A stretch of 64,000 bases of DNA, from the NCBI GenBank assembly GCA_032622095.1, contig CP136065.1, positions 65,897,031 through 65,961,030 of the forward strand, given 5' to 3'. The translations under genes were made by a program, and so were the position numbers. Below, in pieces: positions 1 through 11,390 of the stretch. The DNA is from Siphonodentalium dalli (Eukaryota > Mollusca > Scaphopoda > Gadilida > Siphonodentaliidae). The notes beneath the pieces were generated by a model. It searched no databases, was not told the DNA's origin, and was given only the letters and a program-made list of their open reading frames with translations. Within the stretch, counting starts at the first letter, position 1, and the number at the start of each line of letters is the position of its first letter.

Positions 1-1129
1 TTACACCACCTGGAATATTTGGCGGCCCAACAAGTATTTGACAAGCCGACCAACATCCTCTTGACACCAAATTGTATTGAACAAAATGATGATATAGGAC
101 ATGTTTTGGAAAATATGATACTACAGTTGGCAGTACATGTACTAGTGGTTAGTATTATTTTTGGATAATTAATCTATTCTGTAACTAAAGTGTCTTTTGA
201 AGATAGTTGTTGTTGTTGGAATCTGATGACACAGGGACCATCGAATCAGATTGTGTACCTTTAACAGAGCACAATTAGTACAACATTGTATAGAAACATG
301 TATATAAACTGTATGTATAACATAACATAACATATTTCTATATATTATATTGTTATGTACATTATATAATATATATCATAATCTGGTTAAAACAGTGTTG
401 AATAAGTGTAGCATAGAATCAGTTGGGTGCACTGTCATGTGACTGAATGTTATCGGGAATAACATACCTGTAATAAGCAGACTGGAGCCCATTTATTTCC
501 ATTATGGTCCCCGGTGCCATCCAGTCACATGAGGCCACAAAACACGTTCTGAACTTCCTACTCTACTCAATCAGGTGTGAAACAGTGTGAATAAACAATT
601 AAATGTACGGCATTGTGAAAAATATGCACATTCTATTGCCATAAACCAGGCTTTGTGTTTAGCAAGTAGTACAGGGCTTGAAAAAAGGCTGTTTTTCCTA
701 TGACGGAGACTACATGGGAACAAATTTCATATGGAATACAAAATGCTGTACATGTATTTCTGAAAAAAGCTCCTTATATTTTGGGGAAAATTGTCAACAG
801 CTTATAATGATTTGAGAAACAATTTCTCTGGGAAATAAGATGTATTATACATGTAGGTCCTCGATTTATGATACTAGTGACATTTTCTCTTGTACAAATA
901 TCATTGTATCAGGCTTAACAATAATTTTATTATCAAATTTTTGGGATTATAAAAAAGTACACACCAAAATTTAATAAATGATAATAAATTGAAACATTTC
1001 AATCACAACTACAATGTAGTAGATGAACAAGATTGTGAATAAAGTATGTACCCAGTTGGAATTAAAATCTGACAGTCCATTATTATACATGGTAATTCGG
1101 AGTACGATAGTGAACAGAGTATATGTATA
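1..1129. other. Non-coding, AT-rich; repeat end at the left edge
   Basis: Bases 1-55 (ttacaccacctggaatattt...) match the inverse of about 21913-21968, so a dispersed repeat crosses the window edge. The rest shows no exon or repeat I can support. Confidence 0.5.
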
Positions 1130-1286
1130 TACAGTAATGCCCTAATTAATCGACTCCTTTAACCACAGCAGAATTATGGGTAACTTTTCAGGATTTAGTC
1201 GGAAATATGGCTTGTTGCCATTCATCGGAAAGCTCTCCATAATTCTGCTGTGGTTAAAGGAGGTGATTAATTAGGGCATTACTGTA
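1130..1286. mobile_element. TA foldback MITE (mariner-like ends)
   Basis: Ends TACAGTAATGCCCTAATTAA and its inverse. The left arm runs to 'catcggaaagctctc'; the right arm is internally deleted. TA plus CAGT termini are known from Tc1/mariner elements. Confidence 0.85.
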
Positions 1287-1311
1287 CCATCGGATTGACA
1301 CAGATCATATG

Positions 1312-1550
1312 CAAGCCTGCAAATAGTGTGTCTGTCATTTGCAGAGGATAAAATGGATAATCGAGGTGAATAATGGGTGAACATCACCAACTTCAACTGT
1401 GGAACTTCAATCTGATCCTAGGTCTCCCATAGCAGTTGATGCCTTAGCAGAATGAGGTCCCCAGAGGGTGAATTTTGTGATGCTAGCCCACTAAATTTAC
1501 ACTCTGGGGGCCTCATTTTGTAAATGTCAGACACATTAAATTCAGGCTTG
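1312..1550. mobile_element. hAT-like MITE, 'CAAGCCTTGAAATAG' family
   Basis: Inverted ends CAAGCCTG...CAGGCTTG with subterminal 'cagaatgaggtccccagagg'. Flanked by ATCATATG (1304-1311) and ATCATAAG (1551-1558), a 7/8 match to an 8-bp duplication. The left subterminal block is deleted. Confidence 0.82.
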
Positions 1551-1588
1551 ATCATAAGTGGGATTAACCAGATTTGATTTTTCTGCAG

Positions 1589-1656
1589 GATCAACAGATG
1601 CAGGTCGAACAGTTAAAAGAATTTTAAACCCTAATTATGCAAAAGATACGAAGTTG
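1589..1656 (+). CDS. Candidate internal exon of an unidentified gene
   Basis: A strong acceptor (TTTGATTTTTCTGCAG, ending 1588) and a strong donor (GTATGTG at 1657) bracket 68 nt. Only one of the three frames is open across the exon. It starts with two bases completing a codon, then encodes 22 residues, STDAGRTVKRILNPNYAKD then TKL, and ends on a whole codon. The composition is charged and protein-like and differs from the AT-rich surroundings. I do not recognise the family, and no partner exon on the same strand could be assigned. It could belong to a gene extending left of the window, or be a chance match to splice signals. Confidence 0.35.
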
Positions 1657-1944
1657 GTATGTGAATTCATAAAAGCATGCATGGAATGAGATAACCTACT
1701 CCTCAATACCATCAATTCAAGGAAAAACACTATTTTTCTTTAAAAAAAAAACATACATGTAACAATTGTTCTTTTTGTTTTGTTTTTGTAATAAATGTTT
1801 GTTTATCTTATAGCAGAAATCAAAATTCATTGGTATTGCTGAATAAAAACTTGAAATTTGATAAGTGTTAAGAGAATTTTGCCCAGTGTCCAGAACTTAA
1901 TTTGTAGTTTACTCTTCATTTGTTCCCAAATAAACTTTCATCTG

Positions 1945-2335
1945 TAGACTTACAGGTCTTACAAGAAGGGCCCCAACAAGAGCATCGTCTGTGGTTTGTC
2001 CAAAATATAGACATAAACAAAGGCCCACCTGATATCATGGTGCATAGAGAGCTCAAAATTCAAATTCAGCATTCAGTTCAGACTTACTAATCATCCGGAA
2101 ACGAAATATTGAGTGCAAATTCCAATAAAAAGGGCCGTAATTCTGGTGAAAATTGGCAGACAGAACCTGAATTCAAACTTGACCAGTATTTTGTGCTAGT
2201 AAACCCAATTACCAAATTTCATCCAATCAGTTCAGATTTACTAAAGCTATCATCTGGAAACCAAAAGCGACCGGACGGACAGTCAGACAGAACAATTACA
2301 TAATATGCCTCATTTTTTTTAAAAACAGGCATATA
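1945..2335. repeat. Bivalve-style intergenic repeat, diverged
   Basis: 'aagggccgtaattctggtga', 'gaaaccaaaagcgaccggac', 'ggacagtcagacagaac' and a closing 'aaacaggcatata' are the order seen in this repeat class. The 64-codon frame at 2109-2303 lies wholly inside it and is not a gene. Confidence 0.65.
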
Positions 2336-2899
2336 TAAATGCCACATGGTTGCAGATCCACAAGTCAAATATAAATAAATTACTAGATTTACATCCAACA
2401 TCCAAGAATGGGGCGGGAGGGCAAATATATTTTTTATATTTTATTCTTCCTAACATAAATGGTCATGAAAGTTCTAGATATTGAATCAGTCTCCTAACTT
2501 ACATGTATATGATACAAGGTGATTTAGATTGTCCAATTTGATCAAAATAGACTGATTAATGGGTCATTGAAATCTAATTTGACGGTTAAGGCAAGAATAA
2601 AATTTACATATATATGTAAAAAGAAACCCAAATAAAAATTTGAGGAGGGGACGAAAACAGGGTCGGGAGGAGATGCAAATCTAGCAATTTTTTTTATTGG
2701 CCTAATGGTACATCCTGCAGATCCTACCCCACATAGTTGGATTGTCATTTCAAAGGCAATTGTTCTGCCAGATATACACATTACATTTAATTCATTTTCC
2801 TATTCAATTTTCGTCAAACTTTACAAAATCCTAAACAAGCAAATCTATTTTTGAACGAGACTTCATGGTTCATGAATTCCCCAAATCCTCTTAAAGGAA
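2336..2899. other. No feature seen
   Basis: AT-rich sequence with T-rich runs; short frames at 2219-2401 and 2542-2781 lack any family signature. Confidence 0.5.
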
Positions 2900-3152
2900 C
2901 AAGCCTTGAAATAGTTTGTCTGTCATTTGTAGAATGAGGTCCCAGAGGGTGAATTTAGTGATGCTACCCCGCATAGTGGGCTAGCATCACCAAATTCACC
3001 CTCTGGGGACGTCATTCTGCTTACACCTCAACAGAATGAGGTTCCCAGAGGGTGAATTTGGTGATGCTAGCCCACTATGCGGGGTAGCATCACTAAATTC
3101 ACCCTCTGGGGACCTCATTCTGCAAATGACAGACACCCTATTTCAAGGCTTG
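2900..3152. mobile_element. Compact foldback of the 'CAAGCCTTGAAATAG' family
   Basis: Two arms of about 118 bases around 'cttacacctcaa'; the usual middle of about 200 bases is gone. Each arm contains its own hairpin (gtgatgctaccccgc/gcggggtagcatcac). Flanks TAAAGGAA on both sides form an exact 8-bp target duplication, the hAT length. Confidence 0.88.
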
Positions 3153-3287
3153 TAAAGGAATACTGCTGATACATCCAGCCATTTATGGGGCTATCATTAA
3201 ATTATCTTAATTTGTTGAATATTTTCTGTTGAATAGAGTAGGAGATGGCCCCATAAATGGCTCGATTTAGATACAGTATCCCTTTAA
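3153..3287. mobile_element. Small MITE with TAAAGGxATACTG ends
   Basis: 'taaaggaatactgctgatac' and inverse 'gatacagtatcccttta' enclose 'ccatttatggggc/gccccataaatgg'. The compact foldback 2900-3152 inserted in its first bases. A relative lies at 31635-31839. Confidence 0.7.
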
Positions 3288-3314
3288 CTCTCCCACAAAC
3301 TAGCTGTTTTGACC

Positions 3315-3537
3315 CAAGCCTTGAAAAAGTGTGTCTGACATTTGCAGAATGAGGCCCCCAGAGGGAGAATTTAGTGATGCTATCCCTCAGGGAACCTCAT
3401 TCTGCTTAGGCCTCAAACTTCTATGGGAGACCTATGATCAGGTTGCAGTTCTCTAGTTAAAGTTGTTGATGTTTACCCATTAAATAGTCACCACATTATT
3501 ATTATTTTATCTTCTGCAAATTAGGGCATATACAGTA
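3315..3537. mobile_element. 'CAAGCCTTGAAATAG' family, left half
   Basis: CAAGCCTTGAAAAAGTGTGT, the subterminal block, and the 'gggagacctatgatcag... ttatcttctgcaaattaggg' middle; right end absent. Confidence 0.75.
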
Positions 3538-4979
3538 AAAATTTCCAACTGATTAAATTTTGTTATCAAATTAGGGGGTCAAAACTCCCCCCTCTACATT
3601 CTCCTCATTGCCCATAATATTGCCCTCATCTACCCCCCCCCCCCCTGTCAGCTTAGAAATAATTTGGAATCTATATATTATACCAGTACCAAACTTGAAT
3701 TCAACAGCATATATACAGGTACATGTAGGGTGGGGTAGAAATCAATCTCTTACCTCTGGCCCTTTTCAACTTCTACTTGAACCAATGTAAATGGTAATCT
3801 ATCTCATAATTTTCAAATGATATATTTTAAGAGTTGAAGTACAGTTAATTTTGCTTTATTGCATAGCGTCGGTGCATGCCTTTTCTCATGCAATTAACCG
3901 AATATGCATAAAGCCGAAATCACCCCATCACCCCATTTTAGGTTTTTAGATTTTTAGTTTGTACCGTACTCCGTAGTACAACGAAATGGCGGAATAGCGA
4001 AATTAGTCTGTCGCCATCTATCAATTTCAAATTTCATCTCACAACTTATTGTAAATTACTATTATGTCAATAAACTGATTCATTAACATCTTTATTTGTG
4101 GTAATAAAATGATTACATACCATCATTATCACACGCAAAAAACATTAAGAAAAAAAAACATTAAATTCATTTTCCTCAAAATATGGTACATGTGTAGTTA
4201 CAAAATTTTGGAAAGTATTATCCCCATGATAGCAGATTTTTCCTTGAAATTATCAGCATAATAGATCTACACCTCATTAGCATAGACAAAAAGAGTTAAC
4301 AACTTATATTTATATAATATTGCAACACCTGTTACATCTATAACTGATAATTTATCAAAGATATGATCACATGAATCAATATATCAGTACCCAACTTGAA
4401 TTCAAATGCTCAAATAATTTGTCTTAAGAAGGGGTTAAAGTATTTTGGATGGGTCGAGGTAGTTTTAAATCCCATAACTCTGTCCCTATTCACATCATCC
4501 AATGACCTCTCGCTGTGAGATCAAATGGTAAAGTGATTTCGGAGAATATGTTTAGGAGTTGAAGTTAACTCATTGGCAGCATAACTCCCTATCTCTGCCA
4601 CTTTTGCCAGCCAGAATTTCAAATCTCACTCACTTCTAAAGAGAAATTATAATTTGTTGGCAAGCCAGAATGCTTAGAACAAAACATGGGATTCCATGAT
4701 GCATTCCATGTCAGACAGATAAGATCAGATCTGACCTGTGTAATAATTTAAGGCATGCTTATATGGTTACTAGTACATGCAAGAGTAATGTTTCATAATA
4801 GGGGTGTTTGTTTTTAAAAAATCAAATAATAATTTTAGATTGAGCAAGGAGTTAAATCTAAATTAGATACCAAAAATGTTTTGTTTTGTATTTTGGTTAA
4901 ATTCAGCAAGGAGTTCAATAAAAACATATATTTTTTAAGAGTTATGCAGGAGTTATGCCATATTTGACCCAGTGAGCCC
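3538..4979. other. No feature seen
   Basis: AT-rich, with a C11 run near 3635 and 'tacagtaaaaattt' near 3532. No frames or inverted repeats worth calling. Confidence 0.5.
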
Positions 4980-5640
4980 ATTTGAACAAATCTGAACCCG
5001 TCATCCCCCAAGAAAGCTCCATACCATATATATAAGCTAAATAGGCCTGATGGTTCTTGAGAACAAGTCGTGTTTAAGAATTACTGTGGTAGGAAAGAGT
5101 TATGGTCCTGGCTTCACAACTATTTGACCTGGTGATCTACCGGTAGCTCATTTGAACAAATCTGAATGTGAGTCACCTAGGGAACATCCACACCAAATGT
5201 GGACCCATTTGGTTTGACCCATTTGGTTTTATGGTTCTAGAGAAGAAGTTAATTTAAGAATTACTATGGAGGGAAAGAGTTATGGCCCAGGATTCACAAC
5301 TACATGTATTTGACCTGGTGATCTCATTTGAACAGATCAGAATGTGAGCCGCCTAGGGAACATCCACATCAAATATGAACCCATTCGGTCTTATGGTTCT
5401 GGAGAAGAAGTAGTTTTAAGAATTACTAATGAGGGAAAGAGTATTGGCTACTCTTTGACCTGGTGACCTCATTTTTAAAAAATCTTATGAGTCACCATGG
5501 GAACATCCAACCAAATATGAACCCAATTGGTCTTATGGTTCTGGAGAAGAAGACAAATGTTGATGGATAAACAGATGGAAGAGGAGTGGTGAGTGGTGAC
5601 TATAGCTCCACCAGAGACTTTGTCTAAGGCGAGCTAAAAA
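4980..5640. repeat. ~170-bp tandem repeat of 'ggttctggagaagaag' type
   Basis: Four diverged units contain 'ttaagaattactatggaggg', 'tttgacctggtgatctcatt', 'gagtcacctagggaacatcc' and 'catttggtcttatggttctg' (periods 180 and 162). It ends 'aaggcgagctaaaaa', a 3' signature I associate with bivalve repeats. Confidence 0.75.
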
Positions 5641-6767
5641 CATTGTTAATTTGAGAGTATAGATTCTACCCAGAAGATGAGGCCTAAGCAGAATGAGGGT
5701 GACCCCCCTCCCCCCCTTTTGATACATGGGATGTAGGGTATAGAAACACAGTGGGTTGGGTGGTAATTTGTTGTGTGGCATATTAATTATTTGTCAACGG
5801 CCACTCTACAATGCTGTTTATTTCTTTTATGACGTACATGTACATCCCACCTGCATGTATGGTTGGAAATTTCTCAACTGAGTAGCGGCAAGGTTATGAC
5901 GAATAAACATCTGCCATATCACGAGCCCTTCAAAATACATGTTTTCTAGGTGTCGTTATTGTCATTGCGTAATTGCATAATCAGTCCATGCACTTGTCCA
6001 ATGTTTATTGGCGAAAAACTTGGATTCCATTAGTATAGGGCCTAGGCCAACTATCTTTTATAGTAACGTACCTTCATAAGATGAGTACATATATGTACAT
6101 GTAGGACTATGATCAGACCATCCATTTTGCAGTTGATGGCTATTAATTATGAGTAAAAATGAAAAATTCAGCATGAGCAATGGAGGAAAGCGGTTGGATC
6201 GAAAGATGCATTGTTTTGTATGACACTCCAAACGCATCTACTAGAACATGTAGAAGCCATGATTTTGTAACTATTAACTCTGAATCAAAAATTTTCCTCC
6301 ATGCACCGGCCCAAACAATGGGCGATACTGGTATATATATTAGTACCTATAACTGGGATGAAATCACAAGAGCTTTGATCTTCCATCACTGACTCTCCAT
6401 AGTATATAATTATACTGCCCACCCCTGTGATATATCCCATTCTCTCCTCGTCAACTCATGTGATAACATCGGTACATGGATCCACGTGAATTTAATTGAC
6501 ATAAGCTGAAACCATATACATGTACATGTACCGGTATGTAAGCTACATAAACTGAGATTTGTGTTCTTCTTCCGATAAAAAATGCAACTCCCTGCAGAAG
6601 GGTTCTGTTGGAATAATATCGCATTTGTGTGCACATGCAGATGAGGATGTCGTTAAAAGCCAATTGACGTATTTAAAAATTAAAACAAGGATATTGTGCA
6701 CAGGTATATTACTAGTAAAATCATGAAGTTAAAATACATGTACTAGTATCTGTTCTGTCATCCTAAG
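5641..6767. other. Mostly no feature; small MITE scrap
   Basis: 5650-5700 is a piece of the 'CAAGCCTTGAAATAG' family (agatgaggcctaagcagaat). A 70-codon frame at 6180-6392 (MEESGWIERCIVLYDTPNAS...) has no splice-supported context and no known family. Confidence 0.4.
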
Positions 6768-7935
6768 CTAGCCTGTTTTGAGTATCTCCTTCTGAAAGAC
6801 TTCCAGGGAGGTGCATGCCACTGCCTCTTCAGATAGGGCATTCCACATCTTTATGGCAGATGGAACAAAGGAGTATGCGTATGCATCTACTAGTACACTC
6901 ACATGATGTTGTGTGTAGTGCTGGTTGTGGTCTCGTGATCTGTCATTGGTTCTGCTCTTCACGAGTGGAGAAGCTTGATTAGTGATGACTAGTCCTTGGG
7001 TACACTTGAAGAACATTGTCAAGGTGGCATCTTTTCGTCTATTTTCAAGTGATTTCCATCCCAGGTTTTACACCATGTTTGTGGGCTGCTCCTCCAGTGG
7101 CAGCTGTTCTGGACCATTCTGTCTGCGCTCAGTTGAACTTTCTCTATTTTCTTGATGTTTTCTGCAGTGTGAGCTCCATACAGCTGATGAATACTCTACT
7201 ATAGGATGCACCATGGCATTGTAACACTTGATGGTGGGGCTGCAGTTGGTTAAATTTCTTCCAATAAAGGCTGTTGTAGAGTTTGCCTTTTTGCAGAACC
7301 TGAGAAATATGGTTGTTCCAACTAAATGTAACGTCCTCCTTGATGTTGACGCTGAGATACCTTGCAGAGTGGTTTCCCAAGAATGGTGTAAGGGTTTCCA
7401 TGACATTTTGTTTCCTTTTGTTTGTTATATGTATGATCTCACATATGTCTGCATTGAACTCCATTTGCCACATCTTTTCCCAAAATTGAAGGTTGTCAAG
7501 GTCTTCCTGCAGCAGTTTAATTACCACCTTCTTTGGATTTTACCGTCCTGTACAGCAAGCAGTTGTCTGTGAACAAGCAGGGTACAGCTCTCACACATTT
7601 GGAAAGGTCATTGATAGAAATGAGGAAAAGTAATGGTCCCGATGTGACAGGTGTTGCGTCGGAGAGATGACCTTCTACATGTAAGATGACTCTCTGGGTT
7701 CTGTTGGAGAGAAAATCCTTTATCCATCCCATTAATCCCAAGATTTTGTCATTAATATCATGTCCTACGCACTTCATCTCTGATGTGGTACCTTATCGCA
7801 CGCCTTGGAGAAGTCGAGTACCGTACTACTGAGTCGATCTGTCCGCCCTTAAATAGTCCTCTTGCTAAGTCATACACTGTCAAGAGAAGTTGAGTTTTGC
7901 AAGATCTTTTCTTTCTGAAACCATGCATGTTGGAA
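6768..7935 (-). pseudogene. Decayed non-LTR retrotransposon (CR1/jockey type), reverse transcriptase and C-terminus
   Basis: On the minus strand several overlapping frames together read through an RT domain. Near 7930-7860 is HGFRKKRSCKTQLLLTVYDLA. Motif A, DFSKACDKVPH, follows near 7810, then WIKDFLSNRTQRV (about 7710), GPLLFLISINDLSKCV (about 7630) and the palm motif FTDNCLLYRT (about 7590). Next come LQEDLDNLQFWEKMWQMEFN (about 7480) and a C-terminal AYSFVPSAIKMWNALSEE (about 6870). The family normally has F-A-D-D at the catalytic site; here it is F-T-D-N, so the second Asp is lost. The 'VPQGxVLG' step before GPLLF is deleted, and at least two frameshifts break the frame. The 5' part (endonuclease) is absent. 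This is a dead, 5'-truncated copy. Confidence 0.9.
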
Positions 7936-8135
7936 TTCTGTTAGTGTGACAGTGCTATTTTATATACTAAAACAGTATATGCCTTTATTACATGCTACAC
8001 ATGTACACATACTAACTAAGTTATTAAACCTAACTCACTATATACATTTTATAGCTGCATTGCAATCATTTCATTCCGCATACTTGGTTCATTTCGTTCC
8101 ATTCTGCACTATTCCGTTCTATACACTTCCCGTTC

Positions 8136-8494
8136 CTACCCTTCTGGACAAAACAAGTGTCCACTTAACTGCGGTGCTGTTAGCATTGCCACCGCGGCTG
8201 AAATGCAACTACACCGCGGCTCCACCGGCTAACTACAGTTGGGCCGCAGTGTAATTGCCATTCGGCATGGTGTATTTGCCACGGTGTACTTTCATCAAAC
8301 CGAAAAAAGACAATACAAACCAGAAATCTAACCACGGTGTACATGCCATTCGACTGTGAGGGCAGTTGCCTTTCGGCCGCAGTGAACTTGCCGTTCGGCC
8401 GCGGTGCTCAACTGCAGTTACAAACTCTGACACCGCAGTCGAACGGCAAATACACCGCGGTGCCAATGGACACTTGTTTTGTCCATCCGGGTAG
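8136..8494. mobile_element. MITE with GGACAAAACAAGTGTCC ends
   Basis: Inverted ends CTACCC...TGGACAAAACAAGTGTCC; possible 3-bp duplication TTC. The interior is unusually GC-rich and built from repeated 'gccgcggtg' and 'gccattcggc' words. A stop-free 108-codon frame (8337-8663) is only a result of that composition and runs out of the element. Confidence 0.75.
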
Positions 8495-9246
8495 TTCGAT
8501 TCCTGTTCTGCATCTTGCTACTTCGTATTTCTACTTTCGCCCAATACCTCATCCACTAGTCTATGTTCTGTATATGTTAGCGCCCAATATTATACCAAAC
8601 TGTCGGACACTATTGGATTTCAGCCAATCACAGGTATCGTTATTTGCCGCGCTTTTCAGTTGATAATTAGCGTTCGAGCAGTCCACATCGTTAGTCTTGG
8701 TATAACACTCAGTGTTAGCATAAATTCTTCAAATGCCTTGAAGAATGTAGAAGTTGATAAAGTATAAGAAATGAATACTACTTAATGACATCTTGACCTA
8801 TGCTCCTCCCAGTATGGTACCGGTATGCGATATTTGTTATGTTCTTACTCGTTAATATCATGTTTTTAATAATATTATTGTCTTCGTTTTGGAAGTTCAG
8901 AATTTGTCACATTTGCATAAATATATTTGCCCAATAGTTTAGGGATGTGGAAATCGCACGCTGCGTTCATAATCTCCCTTTTATACTAGCAATATAGGTT
9001 TTATTTCTAACTGTTCGTCACAGTTAGGATTGTGTCAAAATAGTTGTTTATATCGACAATAGGGAAGTTTGTTTTTGACACAATCACATTTCACATATTT
9101 ATTCATATCCATTCTGGATATGTAACTAGGCAGCAACTACAATCTATGTATTTGTTCGCCAGGGTCATGTTTATTTCGTTGGTCATCTGGATCTCTCGAT
9201 TTGATGCTCGATGTGATGTTGATGTTTCAAGTCAACCTACCTGTAT
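8495..9246. other. No feature seen
   Basis: Unique-looking sequence between the MITE and the second LINE. Confidence 0.45.
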
Positions 9247-9910
9247 ACCTTATGATACCTTATGCTGTTAGTGGACGCTGGCTTCTGCCACTATGTCCAC
9301 ATCTTCTGTGTCTGGCTCTCCGAATTCACCAAATTCAGGCCCTATGTTGTTAAGTCTATCTAACGCCCGACTCGTCTGTGAACTTGTCAAACCCAATTTT
9401 GCTTTAAAATCAAGTCTCACCTCTTGTTCCATCCAATAATCATCTAGTCGATTTTTGAATTGGTTTAAACTGTCGGCGTTGACTACCTCTTCTGCTAATT
9501 GGTTCCAGGGCTCCACAACTCTCTGACTAAAAGTGTGTTTTCTTGTGTCTCTGGTTGCCCCTTCTAAAAACAGCTTGAAGTTGTGGCCTCTGGTTTTGGA
9601 TTCGGAGTTCCGTGTCAGTATATTTGCTACTTCCGGGTCATATGTATTGAAAATTTTGTAGCATTCTATCATATCTCCTCTATGTCGTCTATATTGCAGG
9701 GTGGGAATCTTTAGTTTTTCAAGTCTGTCTTCATATGGTAAGTGTTTTAAAGTAGGAACTAGTTTTGTTGCTCTGCGTTGGACTTTCTCAAGTTGGGTGA
9801 TGTGTTTGATCAAATATGGTTTCCATGCTGGCTGTGAATACTCTAATCTTGGTCGAACCAACCCTTTATACAGTTTCGTCATCATTTCTTCATCTAGATG
9901 TGTAAACTAC
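9247..9910 (-). pseudogene. 5'-truncated LINE (CR1/jockey type), C-terminal part of the ORF2 protein
   Basis: A single open frame of about 205 codons (9885-9268) begins LYKGLVRPRLEYSQPAWKPY. It continues with LEKVQRRATKLVP, LPYEDRLEKLKIPTL, YRRHRGDMIECYKIF, TRGHNFKLF, FSQRVVEPWNQL and FKNRLDDYW. This is the thumb and C-terminal region typical of CR1/L2-like RNA-directed DNA polymerases. The catalytic palm is absent, so the copy was truncated at insertion. After the stop the minus strand shows a 10-bp unit (CATAAGGTAT) twice at about 9247-9266, like the short 3' terminal repeats of CR1/L2 elements. The frame is intact despite truncation, so the copy is relatively young. It is a different family from the copy at 6.8-7.9 kb. 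Confidence 0.9.
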
Positions 9911-11060
9911 CATGTGTATAGATGTGTGTGATGTCATCCTGTGATGTTGGATTGTGTTCACTTTTCCGTTTAGCATGAGTATTGAATAAATGCATGATGA
10001 AGACTTTTAAAGGTAGGCTCAGCTTTCTATAGACCCTGCAAGATCAAGACTCAGAGCCCAATAAATGTTTTGTGATATAGCGACATGGTTCACTAAAGAC
10101 CAACCCCTGTGCTCTACCACATTAGCTGGTCGTTTGATTCCAGGTACATGTACCGTACATGTACAATGTAACTGATTAGATGCGTAAGATGGTGGTGAAT
10201 TATATGTTCTAGAAGTTTGCTGCAGATGGATGTTAAAGATACTGGATGGTAGTTTGATGCAGTTTTGTCTCCTTTCTTGTACAATGTGTGCATACCCTAA
10301 ATGGCAACATATCAAATTTATGTAACTCAATATTATTCCTTTTAGAACTACATGTAGTTATTTTATTATCAGAATCTGAGTGACTTCCATTGGGCCCAGA
10401 AGTTGGCAGAACACAGAAAAACATGTTGTTTTGAATGTAGTATATACATGTACATGTAGTACTAGTATTCAAAAAATATCCCCACCCAGGTATTATAAAC
10501 ATAGGGGATAACCCCTCCCTCATGCTCTCCCCGGACCCTAGGCCATGACCCTGTGTCCCATGGTCAGATAGTATCAGTACCCAGAGTCCCAGACTGTCAT
10601 TATATTTTGAAAAGCAAAAACTGAAACAGTGAAACTGAAAGGAGAAAAATCAGTTGAATCATCATGGGTGATTTCCCTATTCTTGAGATCATTTTATTTT
10701 TATATTACACGGTATTGGTTTTGTGATTTTATTTATTGACATTCACTCAGGAGTTAGGCGTCGCCTGGTCAGCTGCTGGTGTCCACTGTCAGAGTCAGTC
10801 ACAATGTCAGCTGGTCAGGACACACTCGTGACACTCACAGTCACATTCGATAATTTGCGTAATAATATAATATATGGATTAATAATTCATTCAGATATCG
10901 GACTCAAAATTTAATTCATTCAAATTAAGTCAATTCAAGTAAAAATGTATTCCTCATTACCTTTGAAATATACCTGTTGATTTTGTGCACTAAAAACACA
11001 TCACATCCTGCTAAGAAACGTCAAACTTTGGAAATGTGGTTTTCCCCAGTTACCATATAA
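9911..11060. other. Upstream region of the Gab-like gene
   Basis: No repeat family or clear exon. An acceptor-like 'ttgacattcactcag' ends at 10750 and could start a 5' UTR exon, but no donor was convincing. Confidence 0.4.
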
Positions 11061-11306
11061 TACAACAATTGTGATTGGTTGTTATTTTAAGCCAGTCCAA
11101 TCAGGATCGACATGTCTCTCACACCAAGGAAGTAAAGACGAGAGCATCCATTCTTGTCAAAATTCTTGAGTTGACTTTTTCCTTGTGTCTGCATAATTTT
11201 CACCATTTGCGGACTATTTGATTGCTTTTATTTCAACGAGAATATATCAGTTAACTGGAAAATATGTCAAATCACAAGGAAAGACAATTTGTACATTAAA
11301 ACAGAG
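11061..11306 (+). promoter_or_regulatory. Proposed proximal promoter and 5' UTR of the Gab-like gene
   Basis: Two CCAAT boxes in opposite orientation (ATTGG at 11074-11078, CCAAT at 11097-11101) lie about 200 bases upstream of the proposed start codon. Paired CCAAT boxes are typical NF-Y sites in TATA-less metazoan promoters. No convincing TATA box is seen and the transcription start cannot be placed. The stretch is free of the repeat families that fill the surroundings, which fits purifying selection on a promoter. The promoter role is inference from position. Confidence 0.4.
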
Positions 11307-11390
11307 ATGAACCGAGACGACACAGTGATTTATTCCGGTTGGATGATCAAATCCCCTCCCCAGAGAGGATTATGGAAATTGTTTTCGACA
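11307..11390 (+). CDS. GAB: Gab/DOS-family docking protein, coding exon 1 (start of PH domain)
   Basis: Gab proteins are membrane-recruited scaffolds. Their PH domain binds phosphoinositides and their phosphotyrosines recruit SHP2 and PI3K below receptor tyrosine kinases. This exon encodes 28 codons starting MNRDDTVIYSGW. It contains the signature SGW-M-I-K-SPP (residues 10-18), which matches the first PH strand of Gab1 and Drosophila DOS (SGWLxKSPP). The ATG at 11307 is preceded by AGAG, and the family begins a few residues before this motif, which decides the start. The exon ends with a complete codon at the consensus donor GTGAGT (11391). The reading continues exactly in frame with the exon at 61941, where the expected basic KWRKRFFVL strand follows. 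Upstream codons (TAC ATT AAA ACA GAG) are open but have no ATG. The remaining uncertainty is the 50-kb distance to the next exon. Confidence 0.85.

Noticed and set aside
6180-6392. 70-codon frame MEESGWIERCIVLYDTPNAS...
   Set aside because: Short, isolated, no family signature, and no convincing splice site within reach.
8337-8663. 108-codon + strand frame and 102-codon frame at 7946
   Set aside because: Overlap a GC-rich MITE and its flank; composition effect without domain signature.
9268-9885. 205-codon intact minus frame as a host gene
   Set aside because: Sequence motifs are those of a LINE C-terminus; a second decayed copy lies at 18.7-19.3 kb and the catalytic part is absent.
10736-10914. 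Possible upstream exon of the Gab-like gene (acceptor-like site ending 10750)
   Set aside because: No matching donor, in-frame stop after 26 codons, no similarity to the family N-terminus.
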